Assembly: GCF_008802355.1 (NCBI RefSeq)
Contig: NZ_VZRA01000004.1
Span: 1-64,000 of the forward strand
DNA: 64,000 bases
DNA from: Oryzomonas sagensis
Lineage (GTDB): Bacteria; Desulfobacterota; Desulfuromonadia; Geobacterales; Pseudopelobacteraceae
Reading direction: 5' to 3'
Below the pieces are notes generated by a model. That model ran no database searches. It saw only the letters and a program-made list of their open reading frames with translations, and was not told the origin of the DNA. Below are positions 26,518 through 33,676 of this stretch, piece by piece. Numbering within the stretch: the first letter of the stretch is position 1; each line of letters begins with the position of its first letter. The translations under genes were made by a program, and so were the position numbers.

Positions 26518-27036
26518 AAGCCGCCCCTTGCTGGTTGCCAAAACAAATAATAACGTCCAGGTCCGACATAATGTTCTGCAATAAAACAAAGCTGGTGAGT
26601 AGTTTCTTTCCGCGAGTGAGAAAACGGGTCGATCCGTCTGCACCACCACGGCAGCATTATACGCAGGACGTCCCCTACTGGTGCACCGGTGGACAGTGGG
26701 GTCACTTTGCCACGCCATATCCATGCGTCGGGGCACAGAGAACCTTCGGCAATATTTTGGTTGGAGTAGAATCTCATCAAAAGGCCCCTTTATTTTTTGT
26801 TGCGCGGAGAGGGGAGATACAAACAAACCGGGGGGCGTCCCATCCCACCCCCCCGTGGATGGTTTTGCCGCTGGCCCCAGCTGGGGAGGAGGAGGCCCGG
26901 CCCGGCCAGGTTTGGAGCCAGTCCCCGGCCCCTTGCGTGGTGCCTCCCTAGTCCATAGCTAGGCTGTCTAGTGCTGCAACGCTATGGAATAATTATGGTT
27001 ATCACGTAGTGGCTTTCCCGAGTGCAAAGAAAAGCA
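26518..27036. other. Unusually long gap between terS and terL
   Basis: About 520 bp without a credible gene in an otherwise overlapping operon. It has a C-tract (26841-26855 region), GC-rich runs near 26870-26935 and an AT-rich end near 26970-27010. Open frames on either strand are Cys/Trp/Arg-rich and lack ribosome sites. A packaging (pac or cos) site or a lost small gene would explain the gap. Neither can be shown. Confidence 0.4.
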
Positions 27037-27633
27037 TCAATCTTCGTCGCTTTCGAGCACTGCCGAGGCCATCCGGACCGCTATGTTCTGGGTAGATTGC
27101 CCGCGCTCCAACCGCTCTTTGTCGTAGAGCGTACCGAGTAAAATCGTGCGATCTCGGACACTTGCCTTTTTGATATCGGCCCTGCTGAATGACCCGGCGA
27201 CCGTCTCTTGTAGCCCTGCAAATATATCTGCCCTGTTTATCTTGAACGATTCCAAGTGTTTGTCGGTAATCCCATATCTCTTAAGCATTTGCCCGACCGC
27301 GTTTGGAGAAACATTCAGATTTTTGGCGACTTGAGTTTTGTTATTGCCAGCAGCGAGTTGGGCCACAATTCTCTTGATAGGGGTATGCTTTGGAGCTTTG
27401 CGTGGGTCTTTCTTCCTGGTGGTTTTCTCGGTGGGTTCCGCCACGGTGCTCTCCCGCCCGTTGGTTGGGCGCGCTTGCGGCGCTGGCCGGCGCTGCGCTT
27501 GGTTATGCAGTTTTGGCCCGTGGGTTTGGGCCATCTGCGGATATGTTGGCTGCGTACAATGTTCCGCTGCGGTTATTGGCCGGAGTATATGGGGTTTTGG
27601 GGGCGCTGCCGCCTCGCTCATCCTATATCTCAT
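27037..27633 (-). CDS. Terminase small subunit
   Basis: Recognises phage DNA for packaging. Residues after the first 60 carry a helix-turn-helix (IVAQLAAGNNKTQVAKNLNV, then SPNAVGQMLKRYGI) and a helical C-terminus, the TerS layout, and the gene directly precedes terL. The start is uncertain: an ATG at 27633 gives 198 aa with a Pro/Gln/His-rich leader, while a GTG at 27444 with GGGAG 6 nt upstream gives a compact 135 aa and looks more natural. Confidence 0.7.
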   Translation of the reverse strand: MRYRMSEAAAPPKPHILRPITAAEHCTQPTYPQMAQTHGPKLHNQAQRRPAPQARPTNGRESTVAEPTEKTTRKKDPRKAPKHTPIKRIVAQLAAGNNKTQVAKNLNVSPNAVGQMLKRYGITDKHLESFKINRADIFAGLQETVAGSFSRADIKKASVRDRTILLGTLYDKERLERGQSTQNIAVRMASAVLESDED

Positions 27634-27694
27634 GCCCCTGCGCTCTCAGGGGTCGTTTGGGGGCGCGGGCCACGCCCTCCGGCTATTAATTCCG

Positions 27695-27723
27695 CTATAA
27701 CCCAAAATGCCTGTTGTTGTCAA
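27695..27723 (-). promoter_or_regulatory. Promoter upstream of terS and the late operon
   Basis: TTGACA (27718-27723), a 17-nt spacer and TTATAG (27695-27700) on the minus strand, directly before terS. The -35 is embedded in the operator-like motif at 27719-27735, so regulator binding there would control late transcription. Confidence 0.65.
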
Positions 27724-27735
27724 CAAAATACCTGT
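27719..27735 (-). promoter_or_regulatory. Operator-like motif, copy 2
   Basis: Minus strand TAACAGGTATTTTGTTG, the same as copies 1 and 3 except for one or two bases. It overlaps the -35 of the terS promoter, and a second partial AACAGGCATTTTG lies between the -35 and -10 boxes. Confidence 0.5.
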
Positions 27736-29072
27736 TACTCGACACCTTCAAAACGCTGGAACTCCCCGAGCCATATCAGGGGGATTGACCTGTTGGCTTC
27801 CCCGTTGCGCTGTTTGGCGATTATCAACTCAGCCACCGACATGTGCTCATAGAGGTTGTGGTGGTCATCGTCCACTCGGTCTATGCATTTTTGGCAGTAC
27901 ACCGCCGGGCGGAACGGGAACAAAATCATGTCCGCATCCTGCTCAATCTCGCCCGAATCTCTCAGGTCACTCATTGTGGGTTTTTTGTTGGGGCGATTTT
28001 CCACGGCTCGGCTCAGTTGGGAAAGCAGAACAACAGCGCAATCCAATTCCCTCGCCAGTTGTTTCAACCCCCGGGAACACTCCCCCACTTCCTGCGACCT
28101 ATTGTTTTTCTCGCTCATCCTCATCAGCTGCAGGTAATCTACTACCACCAAATCCAGACCAGAGCGTTTCTGTTTCCGACATTTCGAGCGGATCTCCCGC
28201 AGCGAGATTGCCGGGGTATCGTCTATCAACAGGCGCATGCGGCTGATTTGTTCCTGCGCCCTTACACATTTTGTCCATTCAGTGTCGTGGAGTTGACCGC
28301 TGCGCATCCGGGTGTAGTTGATTCTCCCCCGACTCGTTATCATCCGGTCCATGATGTTTTCCCGGGACATTTCGAGGCTAAAAATCATCCCCGCATCGTT
28401 GGTGGCGCCACAGATGTTTTCCGCGATGTTCGATGCAAGGGCAGATTTGCCCATTGAGGGCCGGCCAGCGATAATGACGAGGTCGCCACGATGAAGCCCC
28501 TCGGTGATGTTGTCCAGGGCGGGGATGCCAAAACTCATACCCTGCACCTGTCCCCTGCGATCATGCCGGGCCTGTAACCGCTTATTGGCGTCTCTCAGTA
28601 AGTCGGTGACAGCTACCGGTTCGTTTTTCTGCTGCACGGACAGTTTCATCAGCGCGGATTCGAGCAATTCCCCAGCGCCAGGTTCCTCGGCATACCCCAA
28701 CGCCGTCAATTCGTTGCCGACTGTGATCATCCTACGGTTCAGTGCCCGGTCTTTGACAATCCGGCAGTAGTAGGCGCAGTTTGCTGCGGTTGGAGTGTAA
28801 TCGGCCAGGGTGAGGATGTAGGCCATACCCCCAACGGCTTCCAAATCTCCCCGGCGCCGCAGCTCGTCATTGAGGGTGATCGCGTCAATCGGGCTATCTG
28901 CATCCGACAGGCTCACCATGGCGCCGAAGATTTTACGATGCGGCTCCCGGTAGAAATCATCACCCGACAGGATGGAGAGGGCCGTATGCACCGTCTCGTT
29001 GTCGAGGAAGATCGAGCCAAGTACCGACATTTCAGCAGCCGCATCCTGCGGCGGTAGTTTCTGATCCTGCAT
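27735..29072 (-). CDS. dnaB: Replicative DNA helicase
   Basis: 445 aa DnaB-type hexameric helicase. The N-terminal domain starts PPQDAAAEMSVLGSIFLD. The RecA-like domain has Walker A GRPSMGKSAL, Walker B LVVVDYLQLM and the conserved LSQLSRAVENR and RDSGEIEQDAD. A short insertion with two Cys and three His (YCQKCIDRVDDDHHNLYEH) near the end replaces the usual acidic loop. Starts inside the end of the O-like gene (41-bp overlap) with AAGGGA 6 nt upstream. The pair O plus DnaB would open and unwind the origin inside the O gene. Confidence 0.95.
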   Translation of the reverse strand: MQDQKLPPQDAAAEMSVLGSIFLDNETVHTALSILSGDDFYREPHRKIFGAMVSLSDADSPIDAITLNDELRRRGDLEAVGGMAYILTLADYTPTAANCAYYCRIVKDRALNRRMITVGNELTALGYAEEPGAGELLESALMKLSVQQKNEPVAVTDLLRDANKRLQARHDRRGQVQGMSFGIPALDNITEGLHRGDLVIIAGRPSMGKSALASNIAENICGATNDAGMIFSLEMSRENIMDRMITSRGRINYTRMRSGQLHDTEWTKCVRAQEQISRMRLLIDDTPAISLREIRSKCRKQKRSGLDLVVVDYLQLMRMSEKNNRSQEVGECSRGLKQLARELDCAVVLLSQLSRAVENRPNKKPTMSDLRDSGEIEQDADMILFPFRPAVYCQKCIDRVDDDHHNLYEHMSVAELIIAKQRNGEANRSIPLIWLGEFQRFEGVE

Positions 29073-29775
29073 AGCGTTCCCTTGCTCGTTTTATTGCATC
29101 AGACATTTCAGGGGCTACAGCCTGTTTAATTTCCTCAACCAGCTGGGCATCATTTTTTTTCAGGGGGTAAAGGTCTTGCCAGCACGCCGCAGTTGATTGG
29201 TTGAGCACCGCGATAGGGTCTTGCCCTTGCACCTGTAATTTTATCAAATCGCCTACTCGTAGTTTCATGGCATAAGGAGTCAGAGGCTTTTTAATTTTAA
29301 CCCTCATCTCTACGTATGCTTTCCAAGCGATACAGATTTCGAACATCTCCCTTTCTTTTTTTTCTTTAAAAGATTCTCTTTCTTTTGTATTAACCTTTTT
29401 GGGTAACGGCAAATTACCTTTTTGGGTAACGATTATTACCTTTTTGGGTAACGTTACCTTTTTGGGTAACAACAACCATGTATTGTAATTCTTGTTAATT
29501 CCATAACTTGTGCCTTTTGCGTTACCTTTTTGGGTAACTATCATATTCATGTTTTCGAGCTTCGAAATGGCTCTCGAGATATGGGTTTTTACAATGCCCG
29601 TAGCGTCCGAAAGCTGGCTCAATGCGATCACATCCGACTTTTTCCCATACCCATAAGTTTTTCTCATGATGGTCATAAAAACCTGCATTGATTCACCTGG
29701 GATACGAGTAAGACATAACGCATCAAGCAACTCATTTGCAATCTTGGTGTAGCCGTCTTCGCATTGTGGCCCCAT
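29032..29775 (-). CDS. O-like replication initiator with embedded iterons
   Basis: 247 aa. The first 110 residues match the lambda O/phage RepO N-terminal winged helix (YTKIANELLDALCLTRIPGE, VFMTIMRKTYGYGKKSD, LSDATGIVKTHISRAISKLE). The middle, encoded by tandem palindromic DNA repeats, reads VTQKGN and LPKKV several times. The C-terminus is helical and probably contacts the DnaB encoded next. The iterons make this the likely replication origin as well as the initiator gene, as in lambda. Confidence 0.85.
   Translation of the reverse strand: MGPQCEDGYTKIANELLDALCLTRIPGESMQVFMTIMRKTYGYGKKSDVIALSQLSDATGIVKTHISRAISKLENMNMIVTQKGNAKGTSYGINKNYNTWLLLPKKVTLPKKVIIVTQKGNLPLPKKVNTKERESFKEKKEREMFEICIAWKAYVEMRVKIKKPLTPYAMKLRVGDLIKLQVQGQDPIAVLNQSTAACWQDLYPLKKNDAQLVEEIKQAVAPEMSDAIKRARERYAGSETTAAGCGC
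29341..29538. repeat. Iteron array, candidate prophage replication origin
   Basis: Five copies of the 17-bp near-palindrome TTACCTTTTTGGGTAAC: 29414-29430, 29436-29452, 29454-29470 and 29522-29538 are exact, and 29390-29407 carries one extra base. They lie inside the O-like gene, next to a pyrimidine-rich and AT-rich stretch at 29341-29395. Iterons plus an AT-rich tract inside gene O is the lambdoid ori architecture. Confidence 0.8.
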
Positions 29776-29778
29776 ATT

Positions 29779-29934
29779 TCACCCCGCCGCGTGGACAAGC
29801 AATGGAGTCCCACAAACGGGGCAGTAGTTGGCATGCAACGGTGCCAGATATTCCTCTTTGCTCTCCGGGTCTATCAGCACACCAAAAAGTTTTATATCGC
29901 AGCACTCGACCTTTTTAACGTCTTTTTGTGCCAT
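29779..29934 (-). CDS. 51-aa zinc-ribbon-like protein
   Basis: ATG at 29934, stop 3 nt before the O-like start. Carries VECCD near the start and NYCPVCGTPLLVH near the end, four cysteines in two pairs that would form a small zinc knuckle. The upstream ribosome site is weak (GGTGAT). The role is unknown; such proteins are frequent in phage early operons. Confidence 0.6.
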   Translation of the reverse strand: MAQKDVKKVECCDIKLFGVLIDPESKEEYLAPLHANYCPVCGTPLLVHAAG

Positions 29935-30103
29935 TATATCACCATTGTAAACACAAAACCCCCAATCCTCATGGATGCAGCCACTTGGAAAAGGGGGTTT
30001 TGCTTCTGGCTAAAAGCCATACCGTAAACTAGCCGAACCCCTGCACAGGCTGAACTAGTAATTTTATATTGAGCTACCCTATCATATCTAGACATTTTTG
30101 TCT

Positions 30104-30454
30104 CTACTTCGTTATCTCTTTTTTTAAGTAGCCAACTGTTTTTTTGGCCTTGAGTGTTTCGTGCAGATAGCCCATGGCGTTGAAAATGAGAGCACACAGA
30201 GCCTCTTCGTTGCATACTCCCCGGCGGTGATCGCGCCACCAGTCGAAGAAATGCCGCCAGCCTGACTTGATATAGGCGTTCAGCGGGATACCCTTTTGCC
30301 AGTTGTCGGATTCCCTCAGATTACCGTCGGCCTGGGTACGGTGCTGGTTCATGTATGCCGCATACCGTTCAAGCACAGCGGGGGAGAGAAAACCCTCAAA
30401 ATCAATTTTGTCATCATCGCCATCCCGGGTTGCCCCGGTTGAAAATTCGCGCAT
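30104..30454 (-). CDS. DUF5664-type dNTP diphosphohydrolase-like protein
   Basis: 116 aa from an ATG at 30454 with AAGGG 5 nt upstream. The whole length follows the phage family often named dATP/dGTP diphosphohydrolase N-terminal domain: FSTGATRDGDDDKIDFEGFL, then SPAVLERYAAYMNQHRTQAD and SDNWQKGIP, then WRHFFDWWRDHRRG and EALCALIFNAMGYLHE. It may adjust nucleotide pools. No PurZ-like gene is present, so it does not indicate diaminopurine DNA. Confidence 0.65.
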   Translation of the reverse strand: MREFSTGATRDGDDDKIDFEGFLSPAVLERYAAYMNQHRTQADGNLRESDNWQKGIPLNAYIKSGWRHFFDWWRDHRRGVCNEEALCALIFNAMGYLHETLKAKKTVGYLKKEITK

Positions 30455-30512
30455 ATCCACCCTTTCGATTTCAATTATTTTTCTCCATACGTATTTTTAT
30501 TTGATTTTTGTG

Positions 30513-30541
30513 TTGACAAATATCATTGGTGGTGTTATTGT
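30513..30541 (+). promoter_or_regulatory. Promoter of the plus-strand early pair
   Basis: TTGACA (30513-30518), a 17-nt spacer, TATTGT (30536-30541), 42 nt before the ATG at 30583. It is one of the best sigma-70 matches in the prophage and drives the only plus-strand genes inside the leftward operons. Confidence 0.7.
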
Positions 30542-30582
30542 TAAATCAACGATGGGAACACATCAAACCAGGAGGCCACACC

Positions 30583-30786
30583 ATGAACGCGAACGAAACC
30601 ACCACGATTAAAGCTCAGGTGCGCGGCAAAGAAATGACCCTCAATGTTTTGAAGCGTGGCAGCAAACAGTTCATCAACGCCGATACCGGGGACCGCTCCT
30701 ATTCCATGGTCGAATGCATCTCAAAATCGTTCGGCGTTCAGATGCAGGAAGCCAACGAGATCAAAAAAGCAAACGGGTTATGGTGA
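30583..30786 (+). CDS. 67-aa protein in plus-strand island, unknown
   Basis: Start MNANETTTIKAQVRGKEMTL with AGGAGG upstream. Two beta-like strands and a helix (YSMVECISKSFGVQMQEANE), soluble. The stop TGA overlaps the next ATG (TGATG), so the two are coupled. No known family. Confidence 0.65.
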   Translation: MNANETTTIKAQVRGKEMTLNVLKRGSKQFINADTGDRSYSMVECISKSFGVQMQEANEIKKANGLW

Positions 30787-30992
30787 TGAGGGGCGGCGCA
30801 CGAGAGGGGGCCGGGCGCAAACCCGGCTCAAGCAACCGCCAAGTACGATGGCCGGTCAGGTGGACCGAGGAAGAGCAGCGGGAAATTGAATCCGCCGCTG
30901 TTGCCATGAATCGGCCTCCATCTGAGATCATCCGCGCCGGCACACTCGAAAAAATACGTATGGAGTTGTCAAAGATCGTGGCCCCCGGATAG
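30786..30992 (+). CDS. Ribbon-helix-helix-like phage protein
   Basis: 68 aa. Starts with the phage-typical basic leader GGAREGAGRKPGSSN, then VRWTEEEQREIESAAVAMNR and PPSEIIRAGTLEKI, the strand-helix-helix order of Arc/MetJ-type repressors. It likely binds DNA. It is expressed from its own promoter, opposite to the surrounding operons, and so could act as a timing regulator or antirepressor. Confidence 0.6.
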   Translation: MRGGAREGAGRKPGSSNRQVRWPVRWTEEEQREIESAAVAMNRPPSEIIRAGTLEKIRMELSKIVAPG

Positions 30993-31022
30993 GGGGCTAT
31001 CCTTCCCGGTGGTGTTGGTTAA

Positions 31023-31178
31023 TCAGACCAGCCTTTCGACCATTTCCTCTAGAAGCCGTATCTTCTCCGACATCGCAGATTTAGCATGCTGGGGTATCGC
31101 GGGGTCCAGAGTCATACCCCTGAGCATGTTGGCGGTCGATTCAAGCAAAAGAGCTATTTCTTCTTGCAATTCTTCCAT
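31023..31178 (-). CDS. 51-aa coiled-coil protein
   Basis: ATG at 31178 with GGGAG 7 nt upstream. MEELQEEIALLLESTANMLR at the start and SEKIRLLEEMVERLV at the end form amphipathic helices. Function unknown. Confidence 0.55.
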   Translation of the reverse strand: MEELQEEIALLLESTANMLRGMTLDPAIPQHAKSAMSEKIRLLEEMVERLV

Positions 31179-31213
31179 TATTCTCTCCCTTCGGCCTATT
31201 GGCTTAATTTGGC

Positions 31214-31378
31214 TCAACCCTTTGGCGCTGGCGGTAATGGTTGCCATTCATGGGCGGTGGCTAGACCTGCGAGGAAGGCTATTTTAGCGTGATCAGGGTC
31301 AACATTTGCCGTATGCCGCCAAGCGCCTGTTTCTTGGTAAAACCATTCCTCAAACAGTTCCTCCGGTGTCTTGCTCAT
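31214..31378 (-). CDS. 54-aa early protein, unknown
   Basis: ATG at 31378 with GGGGGAG upstream. Begins MSKTPEELFEEWFYQETG and ends EWQPLPPAPKG, a small acidic helical protein of the kind frequent in phage early operons. Confidence 0.55.
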   Translation of the reverse strand: MSKTPEELFEEWFYQETGAWRHTANVDPDHAKIAFLAGLATAHEWQPLPPAPKG

Positions 31379-31462
31379 GCCCATCTCCCCCCATGTTGTC
31401 CACAGTCAATTATTTGGTCGCCATATTCGTAAAAAACAGCAGCCGCAAGATAATTTTGGGGC

Positions 31463-31483
31463 ATTCGTAAAAAGTCGTTGACG
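31463..31483 (+). repeat. 21-bp inverted repeat, left copy
   Basis: Begins ATTCGTAAAAAGTCG and is the exact reverse complement of 32006-32026. A shorter third match (ATTCGTAAAAA) lies near 31429. The pair brackets one gene. Confidence 0.85.
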
Positions 31484-31510
31484 GATGAGTAAAATAACTA
31501 CTCACTGTCA

Positions 31511-31547
31511 ATCTGGTTATACCGCCATTGTGGCGGTATAACCAGAT
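31511..31547. repeat. Perfect 17-bp stem hairpin
   Basis: 31511-31527 pairs perfectly with 31531-31547 over a 3-nt loop; the arms begin ATCTGGTTATACC. There is no T-run. It lies inside the inverted-repeat unit, just after the stop of the 111-aa gene. Confidence 0.85.
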
Positions 31548-31557
31548 GTTAAGCCGA

Positions 31558-31893
31558 CTATGGTCGCTCTTTCGCATTATCGAATATTTGTAAAAACTTG
31601 TTGCCGTCCGTGTGAGTGTCCACGCAGATCATGGTGTAGTCCTTGCCACGGTAAACCCACTTTGGCAGAAACCGCTGAGTGTAGATTTCGTTTGAATATC
31701 CATCATCCTTCGTACCGCCGAAGAGGTTTTTTTCTTCCCTGGCGAATTTGACTTCATCACCGTGGGCCTCTCCGGTCAAGTGCCAGAAATACTCTCTGGC
31801 GTCATCAATCGGGATTGCTCGCCAGTCCTCGACATATCCGAAGTAGTCGAAAATTTGTTTTTGCAGGTCAAGGTACTGATCCAATAATTGCAT
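31558..31893 (-). CDS. 111-aa protein in inverted-repeat-bounded cassette
   Basis: Start MQLLDQYLDLQKQIFDYFGY with GGGAGG upstream. Acidic and aromatic-rich, soluble, with a beta-rich end (WVYRGKDYTMICVDTHTDG). Unlike the neighbours it does not overlap other genes. It is bracketed by a 21-bp inverted repeat and carries a candidate promoter of its own in the right repeat (TTGACG at 32005-32010 region). Function unknown. Confidence 0.55.
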   Translation of the reverse strand: MQLLDQYLDLQKQIFDYFGYVEDWRAIPIDDAREYFWHLTGEAHGDEVKFAREEKNLFGGTKDDGYSNEIYTQRFLPKWVYRGKDYTMICVDTHTDGNKFLQIFDNAKERP

Positions 31894-32005
31894 AATTCCT
31901 CCCGTAAATTAGTGGTTCGCCGGTTTAACCAGGATGCCGCCCAAAGACGGCGGTCAGCGCCCAGGCCGTTAAATATGTGTAACTTTATTGAGTACATTTT
32001 TGATG

Positions 32006-32026
32006 CGTCAACGACTTTTTACGAAT
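32006..32026 (-). repeat. 21-bp inverted repeat, right copy
   Basis: Reverse complement of 31463-31483. On the minus strand it ends in TTGACG, which could serve as a -35 box for the gene at 31558-31893, with ATAAAG 17 nt on as a weak -10. Confidence 0.8.
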
Positions 32027-32095
32027 ACCCTAATTTTGAAAGACCTTTTGCCAACCGGGTTAATACATCTTTGTTGCTTTCTTGGCCCTTGCCGG

Positions 32096-32521
32096 TCATA
32101 CGTCCTCCTTAATGCCGTACTTGTCGCGTAACTCATCCAAATCGCAATCTTGGATATCGTAAATATGCGTTGATCCTATAGCGTCGGGTACAGTCCCTTG
32201 GTTGATGATATACTGGATGATCTCCCGCGCCGTCTCTTGACGGGCCTGTTCAAGGGATTTGTCGTAATCGGCTTTTGTCATCATCAGCATATAATCTGGG
32301 TCAGTCGGTAATACGATTTTTGCGCATACGGGTCCTAAGAGTGATAACTGCTGTTTCAGCGCGTCCCGCTCCTTGGTAAGCTCGGATACCTGGGCGCGGA
32401 GGCGGGCGATCTCGTCAGCGGCCTGGATATACCGGGAATGCCGCTGCATCTGGTCTATTGGGCCATTGTTCCACAACTCAATAGGCATCCTTAAAACTGC
32501 TTCCAGCATTATTTCGCTCAC
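32096..32521 (-). CDS. Coiled-coil early protein, unknown
   Basis: 141 aa from a GTG at 32521, which overlaps the previous stop (GTGA) and has GGAGG 7 nt upstream. A coiled coil (about residues 30-60, EIARLRAQVSELTKERDAL) is followed by mixed helices (SLEQARQETAREIIQYI). No known domain. Confidence 0.6.
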   Translation of the reverse strand: MSEIMLEAVLRMPIELWNNGPIDQMQRHSRYIQAADEIARLRAQVSELTKERDALKQQLSLLGPVCAKIVLPTDPDYMLMMTKADYDKSLEQARQETAREIIQYIINQGTVPDAIGSTHIYDIQDCDLDELRDKYGIKEDV

Positions 32522-32835
32522 CCCTGTACCTCCTTGAGAGCAGCGCGGGCAGCATCGACACATTTTGCAAACACGATAGGGAAATTTTCTCCATCCATTT
32601 TGGCTATCCTTTCCAGTGCCTCTCTATACTGGGCGTTCTCGGCTTGCAGGGCGGCAAAACTATTGCCCCTGTCAACCGCCTGTATCCGGTTGCATTCAGC
32701 GTCCAATTCTGCCGCTTCCAGGGCCGCGAGAAGACCTTGTATGATCTTGTCGGCTTCCGGAACCGCCATCGAGTTACAGTATTTCGACCGAACCCATGCC
32801 CTTGCTCTTTCCTTCAACTCTTCGTTATTGTTCAT
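32518..32835 (-). CDS. Helical early protein, unknown
   Basis: 105 aa from an ATG at 32835 with GGAGG 5 nt upstream. Ala/Glu-rich helices (LLAALEAAELDAECNRIQAV, LQAENAQYREALERIAKMDG). Overlaps the previous gene by 11 bp. Confidence 0.6.
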   Translation of the reverse strand: MNNNEELKERARAWVRSKYCNSMAVPEADKIIQGLLAALEAAELDAECNRIQAVDRGNSFAALQAENAQYREALERIAKMDGENFPIVFAKCVDAARAALKEVQG

Positions 32836-33241
32836 GGGGTACCTCCAAGATAATCCCGCATTGCAAATAGTTAAAAACCACCTGGGCGCCGGTTTTGCTA
32901 CTTGTTGACCGTGCATACCCGCATGACAGTAGCGCCACATCTAGTTGTTTTTCTATCAACTGGATATGTTCGATATTTTGGGTATCCAGACCAAAATTTA
33001 ACGTCACGGTAACGGGATATTTCATCCCCTCCGGTGCGGCGGGAGTCGGGCTGTCGCAGCCGCATGACTCTATTTTTACCATCCAAATCGTGCCAAATCT
33101 TGGCTCTACCGTGTTGCCGCCAGCTAACCACTTCCCCAATATTTTGCCAGCATCGTTGCGGTTGGTGCGGCCATAATCAAGGGCCCCAACAATAGCCCCG
33201 CATCTACATCTCGCTATGTATCCGGTCGGCTTTTCCTGCAT
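32825..33241 (-). CDS. Cys-rich early protein, unknown
   Basis: 138 aa from an ATG at 33241 with GGAGGAG upstream. CRCGAIVGAL near the start and ESCGCDSP later may bind a metal. A beta-like segment (YPVTVTLNFGLD) follows. No family recognised. Confidence 0.55.
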   Translation of the reverse strand: MQEKPTGYIARCRCGAIVGALDYGRTNRNDAGKILGKWLAGGNTVEPRFGTIWMVKIESCGCDSPTPAAPEGMKYPVTVTLNFGLDTQNIEHIQLIEKQLDVALLSCGYARSTSSKTGAQVVFNYLQCGIILEVPHEQ

Positions 33242-33397
33242 GGTCTCCTCCATCCTGTTAATTGTTAGCGGGGGCCGGGCTTGATACCGGCTATCAGATC
33301 ATGTGGGCCATCTCTACGGATGCCTGTTACCTGCGCTACCGCTGCGCGTCCTTCAGTGCTGCCCCGCTGTTAATTTTGTGGCAAATCTGCCACTGGG

Positions 33398-33676
33398 TTA
33401 TTGCTGCGCCCTGAATCGCTCATTGTACCCTGCGATCATCTCCGCCAATTTATCAGCACCCCACGGGCCGCGCTTGCCATGCTGGTTATGCAGCCTATGG
33501 TGGCAGAGGTAACACAACGGGATGGTCTTAAAATCGCTCCCCTTGGTGCTCATGCCCCCGCCCTCGGTGTGGTGTGAATTGATACCGTCCAGGCGGCCAC
33601 ACATTGCGCAGGGCTGGCGGCGGATGAAGGACAGATACATCGGGCTGCGTTCTGGTTTGTCTTTGGGTAGCATCAT
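33398..33676 (-). CDS. HNH endonuclease
   Basis: 92 aa from the ATG at 33676 that overlaps the RuvC-like stop (ATGA). CAMCGRLDGINSHHTEGG and LCYLCHHRLHNQHG provide the zinc cysteines and the HNH catalytic core. Small HNH nucleases beside Holliday-junction enzymes are common in phage recombination modules (compare NinG and Rap roles). The exact substrate is unknown. Confidence 0.75.
   Translation of the reverse strand: MMLPKDKPERSPMYLSFIRRQPCAMCGRLDGINSHHTEGGGMSTKGSDFKTIPLCYLCHHRLHNQHGKRGPWGADKLAEMIAGYNERFRAQQ

Noticed and set aside
26518-26826. 103-residue N-terminal extension of terL
   Set aside because: The composition is unlike protein (Cys/Trp/Arg-rich, no pattern), and a GTG with a good ribosome site at 26517 gives the family length.
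27390-27689. Hydrophobic plus-strand frame opposite terS
   Set aside because: It looks like a membrane protein in one frame, but has no convincing start and lies antisense to the terS leader.
30104-30454. Evidence for a diaminopurine (Z) DNA phage
   Set aside because: No PurZ- or DatZ-like gene was found. The ATP-grasp protein is PurD-like, not an adenylosuccinate synthetase.
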